A stretch of 64,000 bases of DNA, taken from Bacteroidota bacterium (GTDB taxonomy: Bacteria; Bacteroidota; Bacteroidia; Palsa-965). The DNA is taken from positions 80,040 through 144,039 of the forward strand of contig JACQAM010000026.1 of NCBI GenBank assembly GCA_016194975.1, written 5' to 3'. The notes beneath the pieces are model-generated. The model was given only the letters and a program-made list of their open reading frames with translations, made no database searches and had not been told where the DNA came from. Numbering within the stretch: the stretch's first letter is position 1; every line of letters starts with the position of its first letter. A program made the translations under genes and the position numbers. This document shows positions 1 through 8,034 of this stretch, piece by piece.

Positions 1-496
1 GCAACAGGTGATTCAACCCGATAGCATCCGGCGTGGTATGCGTGGATGGAATTTCTTCTGTGTTGATCATGTTGCGCACCGTGGTGAACATTCCTGTTTT
101 GATCCCGAGCGCGCGGAATAAATGATAGAGTAATGTGACTGTTGTAGTTTTCCCGTTTGTGCCGGTCACGCCAATGAGTTTCATCGAAGAAGAAGGGTCA
201 TCATAAAAATTCGAAGCCATGATACCGAGCGAGGCAGAACTGTCTGCAACTTTCACATAGGTGATCTTTTCACTCATCACTTCAGGAAATTCTTCACACA
301 CAATTGCAACAACACCAAGTTCTTCAGCTTTTGAAATAAAATCGTGACCGTCCGCAACCGTGCCTCGCACTGCGATGAACAATCCGTCCTTCTCTGCTTT
401 GCGCGAATCAAACGTCATAGATACGACCGCAACATTCGTCGATCCCCTCACTTCGAGAAGCCTGCTTTTATAAAGTATGTCGCGCAATAATTTCAT
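1..496 (-). CDS. murE: UDP-N-acetylmuramyl-tripeptide synthetase MurE, C-terminus outside window
   Basis: Cytoplasmic Mur ligase that adds the third stem-peptide residue (usually meso-diaminopimelate) to UDP-MurNAc-L-Ala-D-Glu using ATP. The visible 165 codons begin MKLLRDILYKSRLLEV and contain the Mur ligase P-loop GVTGTNGKTTT at residues 109-119, followed by a THTTPDA segment typical of MurE. The reading frame runs off the left edge, so the central and C-terminal ligase domains are not seen. The start ATG overlaps the stop codon of ftsI by four bases (ATGA), which implies translational coupling as the last visible gene of the mraZ-rsmH-ftsL-ftsI-murE operon. The identification is firm; whether the residue added is diaminopimelate or lysine cannot be judged from this part. 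Confidence 0.95.
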   Translation of the reverse strand, partial: MKLLRDILYKSRLLEVRGSTNVAVVSMTFDSRKAEKDGLFIAVRGTVADGHDFISKAEELGVVAIVCEEFPEVMSEKITYVKVADSSASLGIMASNFYDDPSSSMKLIGVTGTNGKTTTVTLLYHLFRALGIKTGMFTTVRNMINTEEIPSTHTTPDAIGLNHLL

Positions 497-2628
497 ATCG
501 ACAGATCGATGATGATCTCTTTATCCTTTGTTATTTTTTGTCCGGGTGAAACAGATTGCGAATGCACAGCTCCTGCACCGTTGAGCCGCACGCGATATCC
601 TCTTTTCTCGAGGAGATAAAGTGCATCCGCTCCGGCCATTCCTATGAGATCAGGCATCCAACCTTCACTCAACCTGAGTTCGGCATCACTCGATGAAAGT
701 GTGATGAAATTATTATTCACATTTGTTTTTGCGAATTCATCAGTGCCTGCATCATTCTTCAGATCGATCTGCAGGATATTTGCAGCGTTCATTGTTTGCA
801 CATTCAACCCGTTCATGATCTGCGGAATTTCATTGGCATTATCAGCAAGTGAATTCACGGCGGAATGCAGATCAAGATCTGTTTCATAAACACGATCGGC
901 GATCTGTTTGAAGATCGGACCGGCAACCACTCCGCCATAATACACATCGCCCGAAGGAGCGTTAACGATAACGATGCAGGAATACTTCGGTTTGTCGGCA
1001 GGAAAATAACCAACGAAGGATGCCTGGTAAGTAACGTTGTTCTTGTCTTTTCCATACCCGCTTCCTTTTGCGATCTGCGCTGTTCCTGTTTTTCCTGCAA
1101 TGGGATAAGCAGAATTTTTCAGGTTGCGTGCTGTTCCGAATTGCACAACTCCTTCAAGAAGTTGTTTTGCTTTTTTAATTGTTTCCGGTTTTGCAACTGA
1201 ATCATTGATGATCTCCGGTGTGAACGTGCGGATCGTTTTTCCTTTTTCACGGATCTCTTTCACGAACATCGGTTTCACCATCACGCCGTTATTGGCAACA
1301 GCATTATAAAGAGTAAGCGTTTGCAGCGGAGTGATCAACGATTCGTAACCAATGGAGATCCACGGAAGAGAAATTCCGGACCAGTCATTTTCTCCTGCAT
1401 TTTTTATGAATGACTCTCCTTCTCCTTTTATAGGAAGGCCCAGTTTCATTCCGAATTTCAGGCGATGCAATCCGTCGGTAAATTTTTTCGGATCTCTTCC
1501 GTATGCTGCATAAATTGTTTTGGAAATTCCTACGTTGGAAGATTCATAGAATGCATCTGCAACAGTCACCGAATTTTCTTTGGGTGTGTGCGAATCATTC
1601 ATCACATCTTTCGAAGTGTAAGCATGATGGCCGCCTTCGAGATCTACTTTATCGGTGAGATCAACCCGGCCATCATCCATTGCAACGAGCAGTGATGCCA
1701 ATTTGAAAGTAGAACCGGGTTCGCGCGCGTCTGCGATCGCGTAATTATAATCTTCAACGTACACGCCGGAATCCTGCCTTGAAAGATTGGCGATCGCGCG
1801 GATCTCTCCTGTAGAAACTTCCATGAGTACCACGCAACCATATTTCGCATCGTGTGCAGCGAGTGAATTCATCAGTGCATTTTCCGCAACATCCTGGATG
1901 TTGACATTGATCGTTGTTAAAATGTCTTTTCCCTGCTGTGGTTCAATTTCATTTTCGTTATTGATCGGCATCCACACACCTCCGGCAATTTTCCGCATCA
2001 GTCTTTTGCCGCTGATCCCGGTGAGAACAGAATCATATGCATCTTCAAGTCCGACTTTGAACTGGCCACTATCGCCATGCACATAACCGATGGTTCGTTC
2101 TGCCAATGAACCGAAAAGTCTTTTCCTTTGATTATGCTGCATGTAAATGAATCCGCCTTTGAATCGCCCTGAGCGGAAGAGGGGCAATGCACTTATTTCC
2201 TGTAATTGTTTGTGAGAAATATTTTTCGCAACCTGCTGATAACGCAATCCTGCAGAGCGTGCATTGATGAGCAGATGGTAATAATCGGCAGAAGAAATTT
2301 CGGGGAACATATTCGACAACCCTTTCGCGAGTGCCTGCGCGCTATCATCAAATTCTGCATCATCGATAAAAGCATTCGCGTGCGGATCAATTCCAACATC
2401 ATAATAAGGAAGTGAAGTAGCGAGCAATGATCCATCGACGGCGAAAATATTTCCGCGCACTGCTTCAATGTCGAATTCTTTCTCGGTGAAATTTTTCGCT
2501 TCGAGTTCCCATTTTTTTCCCTGTGCAAATTGAAGGAAGAACACGCGCGCAATGATCGCGAGCGCAAACACGCCGCACAGAATGTACACGAGGTACACGC
2601 GCTTGAGTATGATCTTTCTTTCTTCCAC
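493..2628 (-). CDS. ftsI: Division transpeptidase FtsI/PBP3 (penicillin-binding protein with PASTA)
   Basis: Membrane-anchored class B penicillin-binding protein that cross-links septal peptidoglycan in the periplasm. An N-terminal membrane helix lies at about residues 11-33. The transpeptidase domain shows the three expected motifs: SxxK at S306-K309 (REPGSTFK), SSN at 363-365 and KTG at 513-515. Residues from about 655 to the end form one PASTA-like domain (MPDLIGMAGADALYLL). At 711 residues it is a normal length for Bacteroidota. It starts two bases after the ftsL stop and overlaps murE by four bases, so it belongs to the division operon. No unusual features. Confidence 0.95.
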   Translation of the reverse strand: MEERKIILKRVYLVYILCGVFALAIIARVFFLQFAQGKKWELEAKNFTEKEFDIEAVRGNIFAVDGSLLATSLPYYDVGIDPHANAFIDDAEFDDSAQALAKGLSNMFPEISSADYYHLLINARSAGLRYQQVAKNISHKQLQEISALPLFRSGRFKGGFIYMQHNQRKRLFGSLAERTIGYVHGDSGQFKVGLEDAYDSVLTGISGKRLMRKIAGGVWMPINNENEIEPQQGKDILTTINVNIQDVAENALMNSLAAHDAKYGCVVLMEVSTGEIRAIANLSRQDSGVYVEDYNYAIADAREPGSTFKLASLLVAMDDGRVDLTDKVDLEGGHHAYTSKDVMNDSHTPKENSVTVADAFYESSNVGISKTIYAAYGRDPKKFTDGLHRLKFGMKLGLPIKGEGESFIKNAGENDWSGISLPWISIGYESLITPLQTLTLYNAVANNGVMVKPMFVKEIREKGKTIRTFTPEIINDSVAKPETIKKAKQLLEGVVQFGTARNLKNSAYPIAGKTGTAQIAKGSGYGKDKNNVTYQASFVGYFPADKPKYSCIVIVNAPSGDVYYGGVVAGPIFKQIADRVYETDLDLHSAVNSLADNANEIPQIMNGLNVQTMNAANILQIDLKNDAGTDEFAKTNVNNNFITLSSSDAELRLSEGWMPDLIGMAGADALYLLEKRGYRVRLNGAGAVHSQSVSPGQKITKDKEIIIDLSI

Positions 2629-2630
2629 TT

Positions 2631-3041
2631 TTAATTTTCAGTTTTTGGTGCGGGCAATACTTTGACTTCGATCTTCAGAAGTGATCCGACTGAATCTTTT
2701 AATCCGAGTGCCTGTGCGCGTGCTACGATCGGTGATCGCTGGCTTGCACAACTCAGGTCGGATTTTGAATCGATGTATTCCGATCGTAATTCTTTGATAT
2801 CGTTGGTAAGTGTGTTGAGTTTGCGGATCTGCTCTTCGGCGTAATAACCGTTCGCGATGTAGAGCAGTGCGATGAACGTGAGGAAAAAAATGAATGGAAG
2901 AGTACGCAATGTACTTTCGCGGGAGAGGAAGGCTCCGCTCATCACTGATCCTACGGTACGGGTGACGATGTTTGCTCCGCTGCTTTTCTGCTTCGGCTTC
3001 TGTTCTTCGGGAGGAGTTTCCTTAATTGTGTTTTTGGTCAT
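2631..3041 (-). CDS. ftsL: FtsL-like divisome protein
   Basis: Small bitopic protein expected to form the FtsL part of the FtsQLB divisome subcomplex. A basic, lysine-rich cytoplasmic tail is followed by one membrane helix (FIFFLTFIALLYIANGYY) and a periplasmic coiled-coil stretch (QIRKLNTLTNDIKELRSEY). Sequence similarity to other FtsL proteins is always weak; the call rests mainly on this architecture and on its place between rsmH and ftsI. I chose the internal start MTKN; an upstream in-frame ATG at 3065 would add eight residues and lengthen the overlap with rsmH (20 bases with the chosen start). Confidence 0.8.
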   Translation of the reverse strand: MTKNTIKETPPEEQKPKQKSSGANIVTRTVGSVMSGAFLSRESTLRTLPFIFFLTFIALLYIANGYYAEEQIRKLNTLTNDIKELRSEYIDSKSDLSCASQRSPIVARAQALGLKDSVGSLLKIEVKVLPAPKTEN

Positions 3042-3969
3042 ATTCCGCTTTAGCGGCCGCGGCATTCGCGGATCTTTTTGCTATTCTTAGTTTCGCACTT
3101 CTTGCGCGATTATTCATTTCAATTTCTTTTTCGCCCGGTGTGATCGGTTTCCTGTTCACGGGTTCGAACGGACGGATAATATTTCCGTAAATGTCTTTTT
3201 CCAGTTCTCCTTCAAAATTTCCGGAGCGGAAAAAATTTTTCACCAATCGGTCCTCAAGCGAGTGGTAAGCGATGACCGCTATTCTTCCGCCCGGTTTGAG
3301 CACATCGGCCGATTGCCGGAGAAGAAGTTTCAGCGCTTCGAGTTCCTGGTTCACTTCAATGCGGAGCGCCTGAAAAACGCGGGCGAGATAACTGTTCTCT
3401 TTCCCTTTCGGTGTGCAGGAAGTAATCGAAGTTTTCAGATCGGAGATCGTGGAAATGTTTTTCTCTTCGCGCGCATGCACGATGATCCGCGAAAGTTTCC
3501 CGGCATTTTCCACTTCACCATAGAGCGAGAACATCTGCTTCAGTTCCTTTTCACTTTTTTCATTCAGCACATCAGCAGCTGTCTTTTTCATTCTCTGATC
3601 CATGCGCATATCCAGCGGCCCTTCGAAACGTGTCGAGAATCCGCGGGATGCTTCATCGATCTGGTGAGAGGAAATTCCGAGGTCGGCGAGAATTCCATCA
3701 ACGGGAAAATGATTGTGTTTCACGAGGAAATCTTTCATCGCGGTGAAATTCTGCTGAACGAAAATGAACCTTTTATCATCGGGAACATTTGCTGCAGCAT
3801 CTTCATCACGGTCGAAAGCGATGAGCATTCCATCAGTGCCGAGTTTTTCAAGAATTGCTCCTGAATGTCCGCCGCCGCCGAATGTCACATCCACATATTT
3901 TCCGTCACGCCTGATCTGTAATCCTTCCAGGCATTCATGTAAAAGAACGGGATTATGGTAGGTCAACAT
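3022..3969 (-). CDS. rsmH: 16S rRNA (cytosine1402-N4)-methyltransferase RsmH
   Basis: Cytoplasmic SAM-dependent methyltransferase that makes N4-methylcytidine at position 1402 of 16S rRNA. The N-terminus HNPVLLHECLEGL and the SAM-binding segment DVTFGGGGHSGAIL are diagnostic, as is ILADLGISSHQID in the middle and GGRIAVIAYHSLEDRLVK near residue 230. Length (315 aa) matches the family. It overlaps mraZ by 17 bases upstream and ftsL by about 20 bases downstream, which is the usual tight packing of this cluster. Confidence 0.97.
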   Translation of the reverse strand: MLTYHNPVLLHECLEGLQIRRDGKYVDVTFGGGGHSGAILEKLGTDGMLIAFDRDEDAAANVPDDKRFIFVQQNFTAMKDFLVKHNHFPVDGILADLGISSHQIDEASRGFSTRFEGPLDMRMDQRMKKTAADVLNEKSEKELKQMFSLYGEVENAGKLSRIIVHAREEKNISTISDLKTSITSCTPKGKENSYLARVFQALRIEVNQELEALKLLLRQSADVLKPGGRIAVIAYHSLEDRLVKNFFRSGNFEGELEKDIYGNIIRPFEPVNRKPITPGEKEIEMNNRARSAKLRIAKRSANAAAAKAEYDQKHN

Positions 3970-4432
3970 CTTCCGCTTTATTACCCATGCTTCCCATTAC
4001 ATCTTCAGCAAGTGCACCGAAATCGATCGAAGGATCATTGATCGCTTGTTCATACTGATCCTTGTCCCATATCTCGATCATGTTCACTGCTGCCGACATA
4101 ACGATGTTTCTGGAAATACCACTGAAACGGATGAGATCTTTCGGTAAAAGAACACGCCCGGTTCCGTCGAGTTCCACCGGTTTTACGCCGGCGTTGAACA
4201 TGCGGATGAAGTCAACATTTTTCTTTTTGAACCGGTTCAGTTTATTCACATCCTTCACCAGTGCTTCCCATTCTTTCATCGGGTAGAGTTCAAGGCATTT
4301 CCTGAAGACACTGCGCTTGATGACAAAACCTTTTTTCAGAACGGATTGCAGCTGTTTTTTAAATGCAACGGGAACGAGCAAACGTCCTTTTGCATCCATA
4401 CTGCATTCGTAAACACCAATGAGGCTATTCAT
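3953..4432 (-). CDS. mraZ: Transcriptional regulator MraZ
   Basis: First gene of the division/cell-wall operon and its likely autoregulator. The protein carries two SpoVT/AbrB-type half-barrels, each with the DxxGR signature: MDAKGRLLVP near residue 13 and DGTGRVLLPKDL near residue 90. In E. coli MraZ binds direct repeats containing TGGG spaced ten bases apart upstream of its own gene. The same arrangement is present here 39 to 86 bases upstream of the start (see the operator entry), which supports both the gene call and the start. 159 residues is within the usual range. Confidence 0.95.
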   Translation of the reverse strand: MNSLIGVYECSMDAKGRLLVPVAFKKQLQSVLKKGFVIKRSVFRKCLELYPMKEWEALVKDVNKLNRFKKKNVDFIRMFNAGVKPVELDGTGRVLLPKDLIRFSGISRNIVMSAAVNMIEIWDKDQYEQAINDPSIDFGALAEDVMGSMGNKAEDVDLP

Positions 4433-4470
4433 GATCCGGATTCTGAGGGGTAAAAGTAAATATTAATTCA

Positions 4471-4518
4471 CCACTTTTTCCCACTTTTTCCCACTTTTGT
4501 TAATAACTTCCCCACTTT
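4471..4518 (-). promoter_or_regulatory. Tandem MraZ boxes upstream of mraZ
   Basis: Read on the minus strand, GTGGGAAAAA-type units repeat with ten-base spacing: boxes begin with CCAC on the plus strand at 4471, 4481 and 4491, and a fourth copy at 4512 is 21 bases further (two turns away). This matches the TGGGN direct-repeat operator known for MraZ. The boxes sit just upstream of the mraZ start, where they could overlap the promoter and repress it. Confidence 0.8.
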
Positions 4519-4862
4519 AACCTATTTCACGATGAATAATCTTTTATGAGCGGCCCGGAAGCCCTGTTTTCATTGGCGTTCAGCTCAGCGATGCGCGGAA
4601 TAGAATAAAAAGGGTAATCAACATTTGAATGTTTCACGAATGAGATCACGCGTTCATTTTTACTTCCGGATAGAAGGATTTGAAAAAAAATCCGAAAAAA
4701 TTATTGAGCCGGGACCGAAGGGTTCATTAATAAAGAAGCGGCAGTCCGCAAAGGGCTTTTTTTAACCGGATCAATTGTTGTAAATCTGAAAAAGTAAGAG
4801 ATCATTGAGATTTCAATTAATTCCGGATAATACGATCAACGTCTCATTTTCAAAAAGGGAAT
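4519..4862. other. Intergenic region between divergent mraZ and lipid acyltransferase genes
   Basis: No open reading frame of note. It contains short G+C-rich hairpin potential near 4740-4770 (GCGG...CCGC, followed on the plus strand by a run of T), which could be a weak terminator or part of a small RNA, but I cannot support an RNA gene from sequence alone. Confidence 0.4.
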
Positions 4863-4870
4863 TACTTTTG
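4863..4870 (+). promoter_or_regulatory. Bacteroidota -7 promoter element TACTTTTG
   Basis: Perfect match to the Bacteroidota consensus TAnnTTTG, four bases before the GTG start of the acyltransferase gene. With transcription normally starting about seven bases after the element, the message would be leaderless or nearly so. Confidence 0.6.
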
Positions 4871-4874
4871 CGCA

Positions 4875-5708
4875 GTGAGTGCTGAGAAATTAATAGATAT
4901 AGAAAAGATCATAGCGGCGAAAAACCCGAAGCTTCTGAAATGGCTTCCCGGGTTTGTTCTCCGTTACATCAAAAAGATCTTGCACGAAAATGAAGTGAAC
5001 GATTTTTTTGAACGCAATAGTCACTTGCGGAATATGGATTTTGTGAATCAAGTGCTGAGCGAATTCAATACAACGGTCATTGGAAAGAATACGGAGAATA
5101 TTCCGCGACAAGGCGGATTCATTCTTGCTTCTAATCACCCGCTCGGCGGTTTCGATGGTCTTGCTCTTATGAAAGCTGTTTCACCACAGCGTCCCGACAT
5201 CCGGTTCCTGGTCAATGATATTCTGCTTTTCCTGAAAACAATGGATGATCTTTTTGTGCCGGTGAATAAACACGGATCCCAGACAGCGATCACCAGGATC
5301 GAAGAAACTTATAGCTCCGATAACGCTATACTTATTTTTCCTGCGGGGCTGGTGTCAAGAAAACAGAAAGGAAAAGTGCAGGATCTCGAATGGAAAAAAA
5401 GTTTTATCGCCAAAGCCATCCAGTATAAAAAGCCGGTTGTTCCCTGTTTTATTGACGGAAAAAATTCTTCGCGATTCTATAATTTTGCGTTGTGGAGAAA
5501 ACGCTTCGGAATAAAGTCGAATATTGAAATGTTTTATCTGGCTGACGAGATGTTTCTCCAGCGGAATAAAACAATAACTATTACCTTTGATAAACCGATC
5601 GACGCGGAAATTTTCGATCGATCGCATTCACACCGCGAGTGGGCACAACTGATGAAGGAACATGTTTACGCGATTGGTGAAGGAAGAAAAGGCCCGTTTC
5701 ATGAATAA
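4875..5708 (+). CDS. glsA: Lipid O-acyltransferase, GlsA-like (1-acylglycerol-3-phosphate acyltransferase family)
   Basis: Membrane-associated acyltransferase of the PlsC fold. The HX4D-type motif reads NHPLGGFDG (about residues 93-101) and the second block IFPAGLVSRKQKGKVQD lies near residue 155. The next gene encodes an OlsB/GlsB-type N-acyltransferase with no gap between them; in Bacteroides thetaiotaomicron the adjacent pair glsB-glsA makes N-acyl and then O-acylated glycine lipids. By that analogy this protein adds the second, ester-linked acyl chain to an N-acyl amino acid. The amino acid (glycine, ornithine, serineglycine) is not determined by sequence. The GTG start is favoured because a perfect promoter element lies four bases upstream. 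Confidence 0.8.
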   Translation: MSAEKLIDIEKIIAAKNPKLLKWLPGFVLRYIKKILHENEVNDFFERNSHLRNMDFVNQVLSEFNTTVIGKNTENIPRQGGFILASNHPLGGFDGLALMKAVSPQRPDIRFLVNDILLFLKTMDDLFVPVNKHGSQTAITRIEETYSSDNAILIFPAGLVSRKQKGKVQDLEWKKSFIAKAIQYKKPVVPCFIDGKNSSRFYNFALWRKRFGIKSNIEMFYLADEMFLQRNKTITITFDKPIDAEIFDRSHSHREWAQLMKEHVYAIGEGRKGPFHE

Positions 5709-6659
5709 GTGAAGAAACACGATCCTATGAAGCCAGTAATTGCTCCCGTGAAGAAAGAGTTTCTCGAAAAAGAGCTGAATGAAAATACGTTCGTCCGGCA
5801 AGCGAATAACGGTGACAACTGTATTTACATCGTTAACATTCACAATTCCCCGAACACACTCTCAGAGATTGGCCGGCTGCGTGAAGTGAGTTTCCGCGCT
5901 GCAGGCGGTGGCACCGGCAAAGACTGTGATCTTGATGATTTCGATACCTGTGAAAATTGTTACGAACAACTCATTGTATGGAATCCCGGTGACAAAGAAA
6001 TCGTGGGAGGGTATCGTTTCATACGTTGTATTCAAGCACAACTGCCCGATGGCGAGTATCATCTGGCTACTACAGAGCTTTTTTCTTTCAGTGAGAATTT
6101 CAAAAAGAATTTCCTTCCTTATACCATTGAACTCGGGCGATCATTCATTCAACCCGCTTACCAGCCATCGGTGAATAACCGTAAAGGATTATTTTCCCTT
6201 GATAACCTGTGGGACGGACTTGGCGCGTTGGTGATGGATAACCCCGACGTAAAATATTTTTTCGGCAAAGTCACCACCTATCGTCATTTCAATATTGTTG
6301 CGCGCGATTACATTCTTCATTTCATGGAACATTATTTTCCGGATAAAGATCATCTTGTTGTTCCCCTTCACGAAGTGATCATTAAAACTGATATTTCTGA
6401 TTTTGAAAAAGAACTCGGGAACAATCCTTACAAGGAAGGCCATCGCATTCTCAATCATCGCGTGCGTGCGCTCGGAGAAAATATTCCTCCACTCGTAAAT
6501 TCATATATGAACCTCAGCGCAACGATGAGAAATTTCGGCTGCGCTGTGAATACTGAATTCGGCGATGTGGATGAAACCGGCATCATGGTCTCCATCAGCG
6601 ATATTTACCCGACGAAAAAAGAACGGCACATCAGCTCTTACAAAGGCCGGAAAAAATAA
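5709..6659 (+). CDS. glsB: Amino-acid N-acyltransferase, GlsB/OlsB-like (GNAT fold)
   Basis: Predicted to transfer a 3-hydroxy fatty acyl chain from acyl-ACP to the amino group of an amino acid, the first step of glycine- or ornithine-lipid synthesis. Recognisable OlsB-like blocks are REVSFRAAGGGTGKDCDLDDFD (residues about 60-80, shown here only in part), EIVGGYRFIRC and ELGRSFIQPAYQP (about 155). The gene follows glsA directly: its GTG start comes right after the TAA stop. An ATG at 5727 is an alternative start. At 316 residues it is close to the Bacteroides GlsB. Substrate is inferred only. Confidence 0.8.
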   Translation: MKKHDPMKPVIAPVKKEFLEKELNENTFVRQANNGDNCIYIVNIHNSPNTLSEIGRLREVSFRAAGGGTGKDCDLDDFDTCENCYEQLIVWNPGDKEIVGGYRFIRCIQAQLPDGEYHLATTELFSFSENFKKNFLPYTIELGRSFIQPAYQPSVNNRKGLFSLDNLWDGLGALVMDNPDVKYFFGKVTTYRHFNIVARDYILHFMEHYFPDKDHLVVPLHEVIIKTDISDFEKELGNNPYKEGHRILNHRVRALGENIPPLVNSYMNLSATMRNFGCAVNTEFGDVDETGIMVSISDIYPTKKERHISSYKGRKK

Positions 6660-6678
6660 TTCAACACTTGATTTTTTT

Positions 6679-7281
6679 GTGAAGATCACTTCGGCTACTT
6701 ACATCACCAGCAGCACAAAACTTCTGCAATGCCCGAAGCCGGACAAACCGGAGTATGCATTCATCGGCCGTTCGAATGTCGGTAAGTCCTCGCTCATCAA
6801 TATGCTCACGGGCGTACGAGGGCTCGCACGTATATCTTCAAGCCCGGGAAAGACGCAACTCATCAATCATTTTCTCATCAATGAAAAATGGATGCTGGTC
6901 GATCTTCCGGGATATGGTTATGCGAAAGTTTCGAAAGAAAAAAGAAATGAGTTCGGAAAGATGATCAGGAATTATGTTAGCGGAAGGGAAAATCTCATGT
7001 GCTTATTCGTACTCCTCGATTCACGTCTCCCGCCACAAAAACCGGATCTTGAATTCATGACTGAACTCGCGGAATTACAAATAGCGTTCTGCATGGTCTT
7101 TACAAAATGCGATAAAGTGGCCGCGTCTCAATTGCCGAAGAATATTGCAGCTTACAAAAAAATCATGAGTGAAGAATGGGAAGCGCTTCCAAAATATTTT
7201 CTCACGTCATCCAACACCGCAAAAGGAAAAGAAGAACTGCTGAAGTTCATTGATGATTCAAATAAATATTTCGAAAAATAA
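6679..7281 (+). CDS. engB: Ribosome biogenesis GTPase EngB (YihA/YsxC)
   Basis: Essential cytoplasmic GTPase acting in late 50S subunit assembly. It has G1 GRSNVGKSSL, G2 region SSSPGKTQLINH, G3 DLPGYGYAK and G4 TKCDK, in the spacing typical of EngB. I chose the GTG at 6679 (VKITSATYITSSTK) because family members begin just before this conserved segment; the open frame reaches back to 6565 but that part overlaps the previous gene and has no family likeness. About 200 residues is the normal length. It follows the glsA-glsB pair by 19 bases. Confidence 0.95.
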   Translation: MKITSATYITSSTKLLQCPKPDKPEYAFIGRSNVGKSSLINMLTGVRGLARISSSPGKTQLINHFLINEKWMLVDLPGYGYAKVSKEKRNEFGKMIRNYVSGRENLMCLFVLLDSRLPPQKPDLEFMTELAELQIAFCMVFTKCDKVAASQLPKNIAAYKKIMSEEWEALPKYFLTSSNTAKGKEELLKFIDDSNKYFEK

Positions 7282-7286
7282 TTTTT

Positions 7287-7895
7287 TCAGAATTTCAATC
7301 TTTTCTTTCTGACTGCATGCCCCGGCTTGCTGAATGTATCGAACTCGATTCCCGCACACATGAAAAGATTTCCGTTCCAGTACTGGAATTCCATGAAATA
7401 ATTCTCGTCCGTTTTTACCGAATGGCCATCCTTCAAATATCCTGCGCGGAACCAGTTTTCTCCATATAAGATTCCGAACCCGCTTTCATCCCCGTCATCA
7501 TCCGACCAACCGAAAAGCATCGCATTCACCCCGTAAGAAAAATCGAATCCGTACTTTGAATATTGACGCGGGCGATCGTATATCCGTAACTCAAACGATG
7601 CACTACCTCCGAAACCTACCGTTGCTTTTTTAATTGCATTACCGCGAATACATGCATCGGCAAGCAGGAAGAACTGATTGTGTAAGTTGATGACGGGGAA
7701 TCCATACCCGAGTTCCAATGTTGGCCCTCCGCTCACGCCATATTGATTTCCGTACGCACTGAATCCATTCGATTCACTAATGAAATGCTGATGTTGCCCG
7801 TTGTTACGGTAGAAACGAGCGTGATCAAAACCTCTTTGCGCACTTGAAGTTAAAATGGCCAATGAGAAAATAATGAAGAGCGTAATTTTTTTCAT
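7287..7895 (-). CDS. Exported protein of unknown function
   Basis: I do not recognise the family. The 202-residue product begins with a Sec signal peptide (MKKITLFIIFSLAILTSSAQ, cleavage after SAQ). The rest is rich in glycine and alternating aromatic residues (LELGYGFPVINL, ATVGFGGSASFELRIYD, GFDFSYGVNAMLFGW) and ends in a phenylalanine, which fits a small outer membrane β-barrel, but this is inference. It converges on engB with only five bases between the stops. Confidence 0.6.
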   Translation of the reverse strand: MKKITLFIIFSLAILTSSAQRGFDHARFYRNNGQHQHFISESNGFSAYGNQYGVSGGPTLELGYGFPVINLHNQFFLLADACIRGNAIKKATVGFGGSASFELRIYDRPRQYSKYGFDFSYGVNAMLFGWSDDDGDESGFGILYGENWFRAGYLKDGHSVKTDENYFMEFQYWNGNLFMCAGIEFDTFSKPGHAVRKKRLKF

Positions 7896-7987
7896 GCAGA
7901 AAATTTACAGAAGCAAATTACAAAACCGCAACGGAACAATTCTGAATGAATTCTGAAGAAGATTGTTCGGGAATTTTTCTTCACAAA

Positions 7988-8017
7988 AAAAGCCGCAACA
8001 TTTCTGATGCGGCTTTT
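7988..8017 (-). terminator. Intrinsic terminator of the T9SS gene at 8035-9861
   Basis: Perfect ten-base stem AAAAGCCGCA / TGCGGCTTTT with a ten-base loop. Read on the minus strand it is followed by a T run, so it ends transcription of the gene whose stop lies at 8035. Confidence 0.85.
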
Positions 8018-8034
8018 GAAAAATATTTTTTTAT

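Noticed and set aside
1787..2086. Plus-strand frames inside ftsI and rsmH (for example 865-1200, 1787-2086, 3262-3864)
   Set aside because: All are antisense to well-supported genes and show no recognisable sequence.
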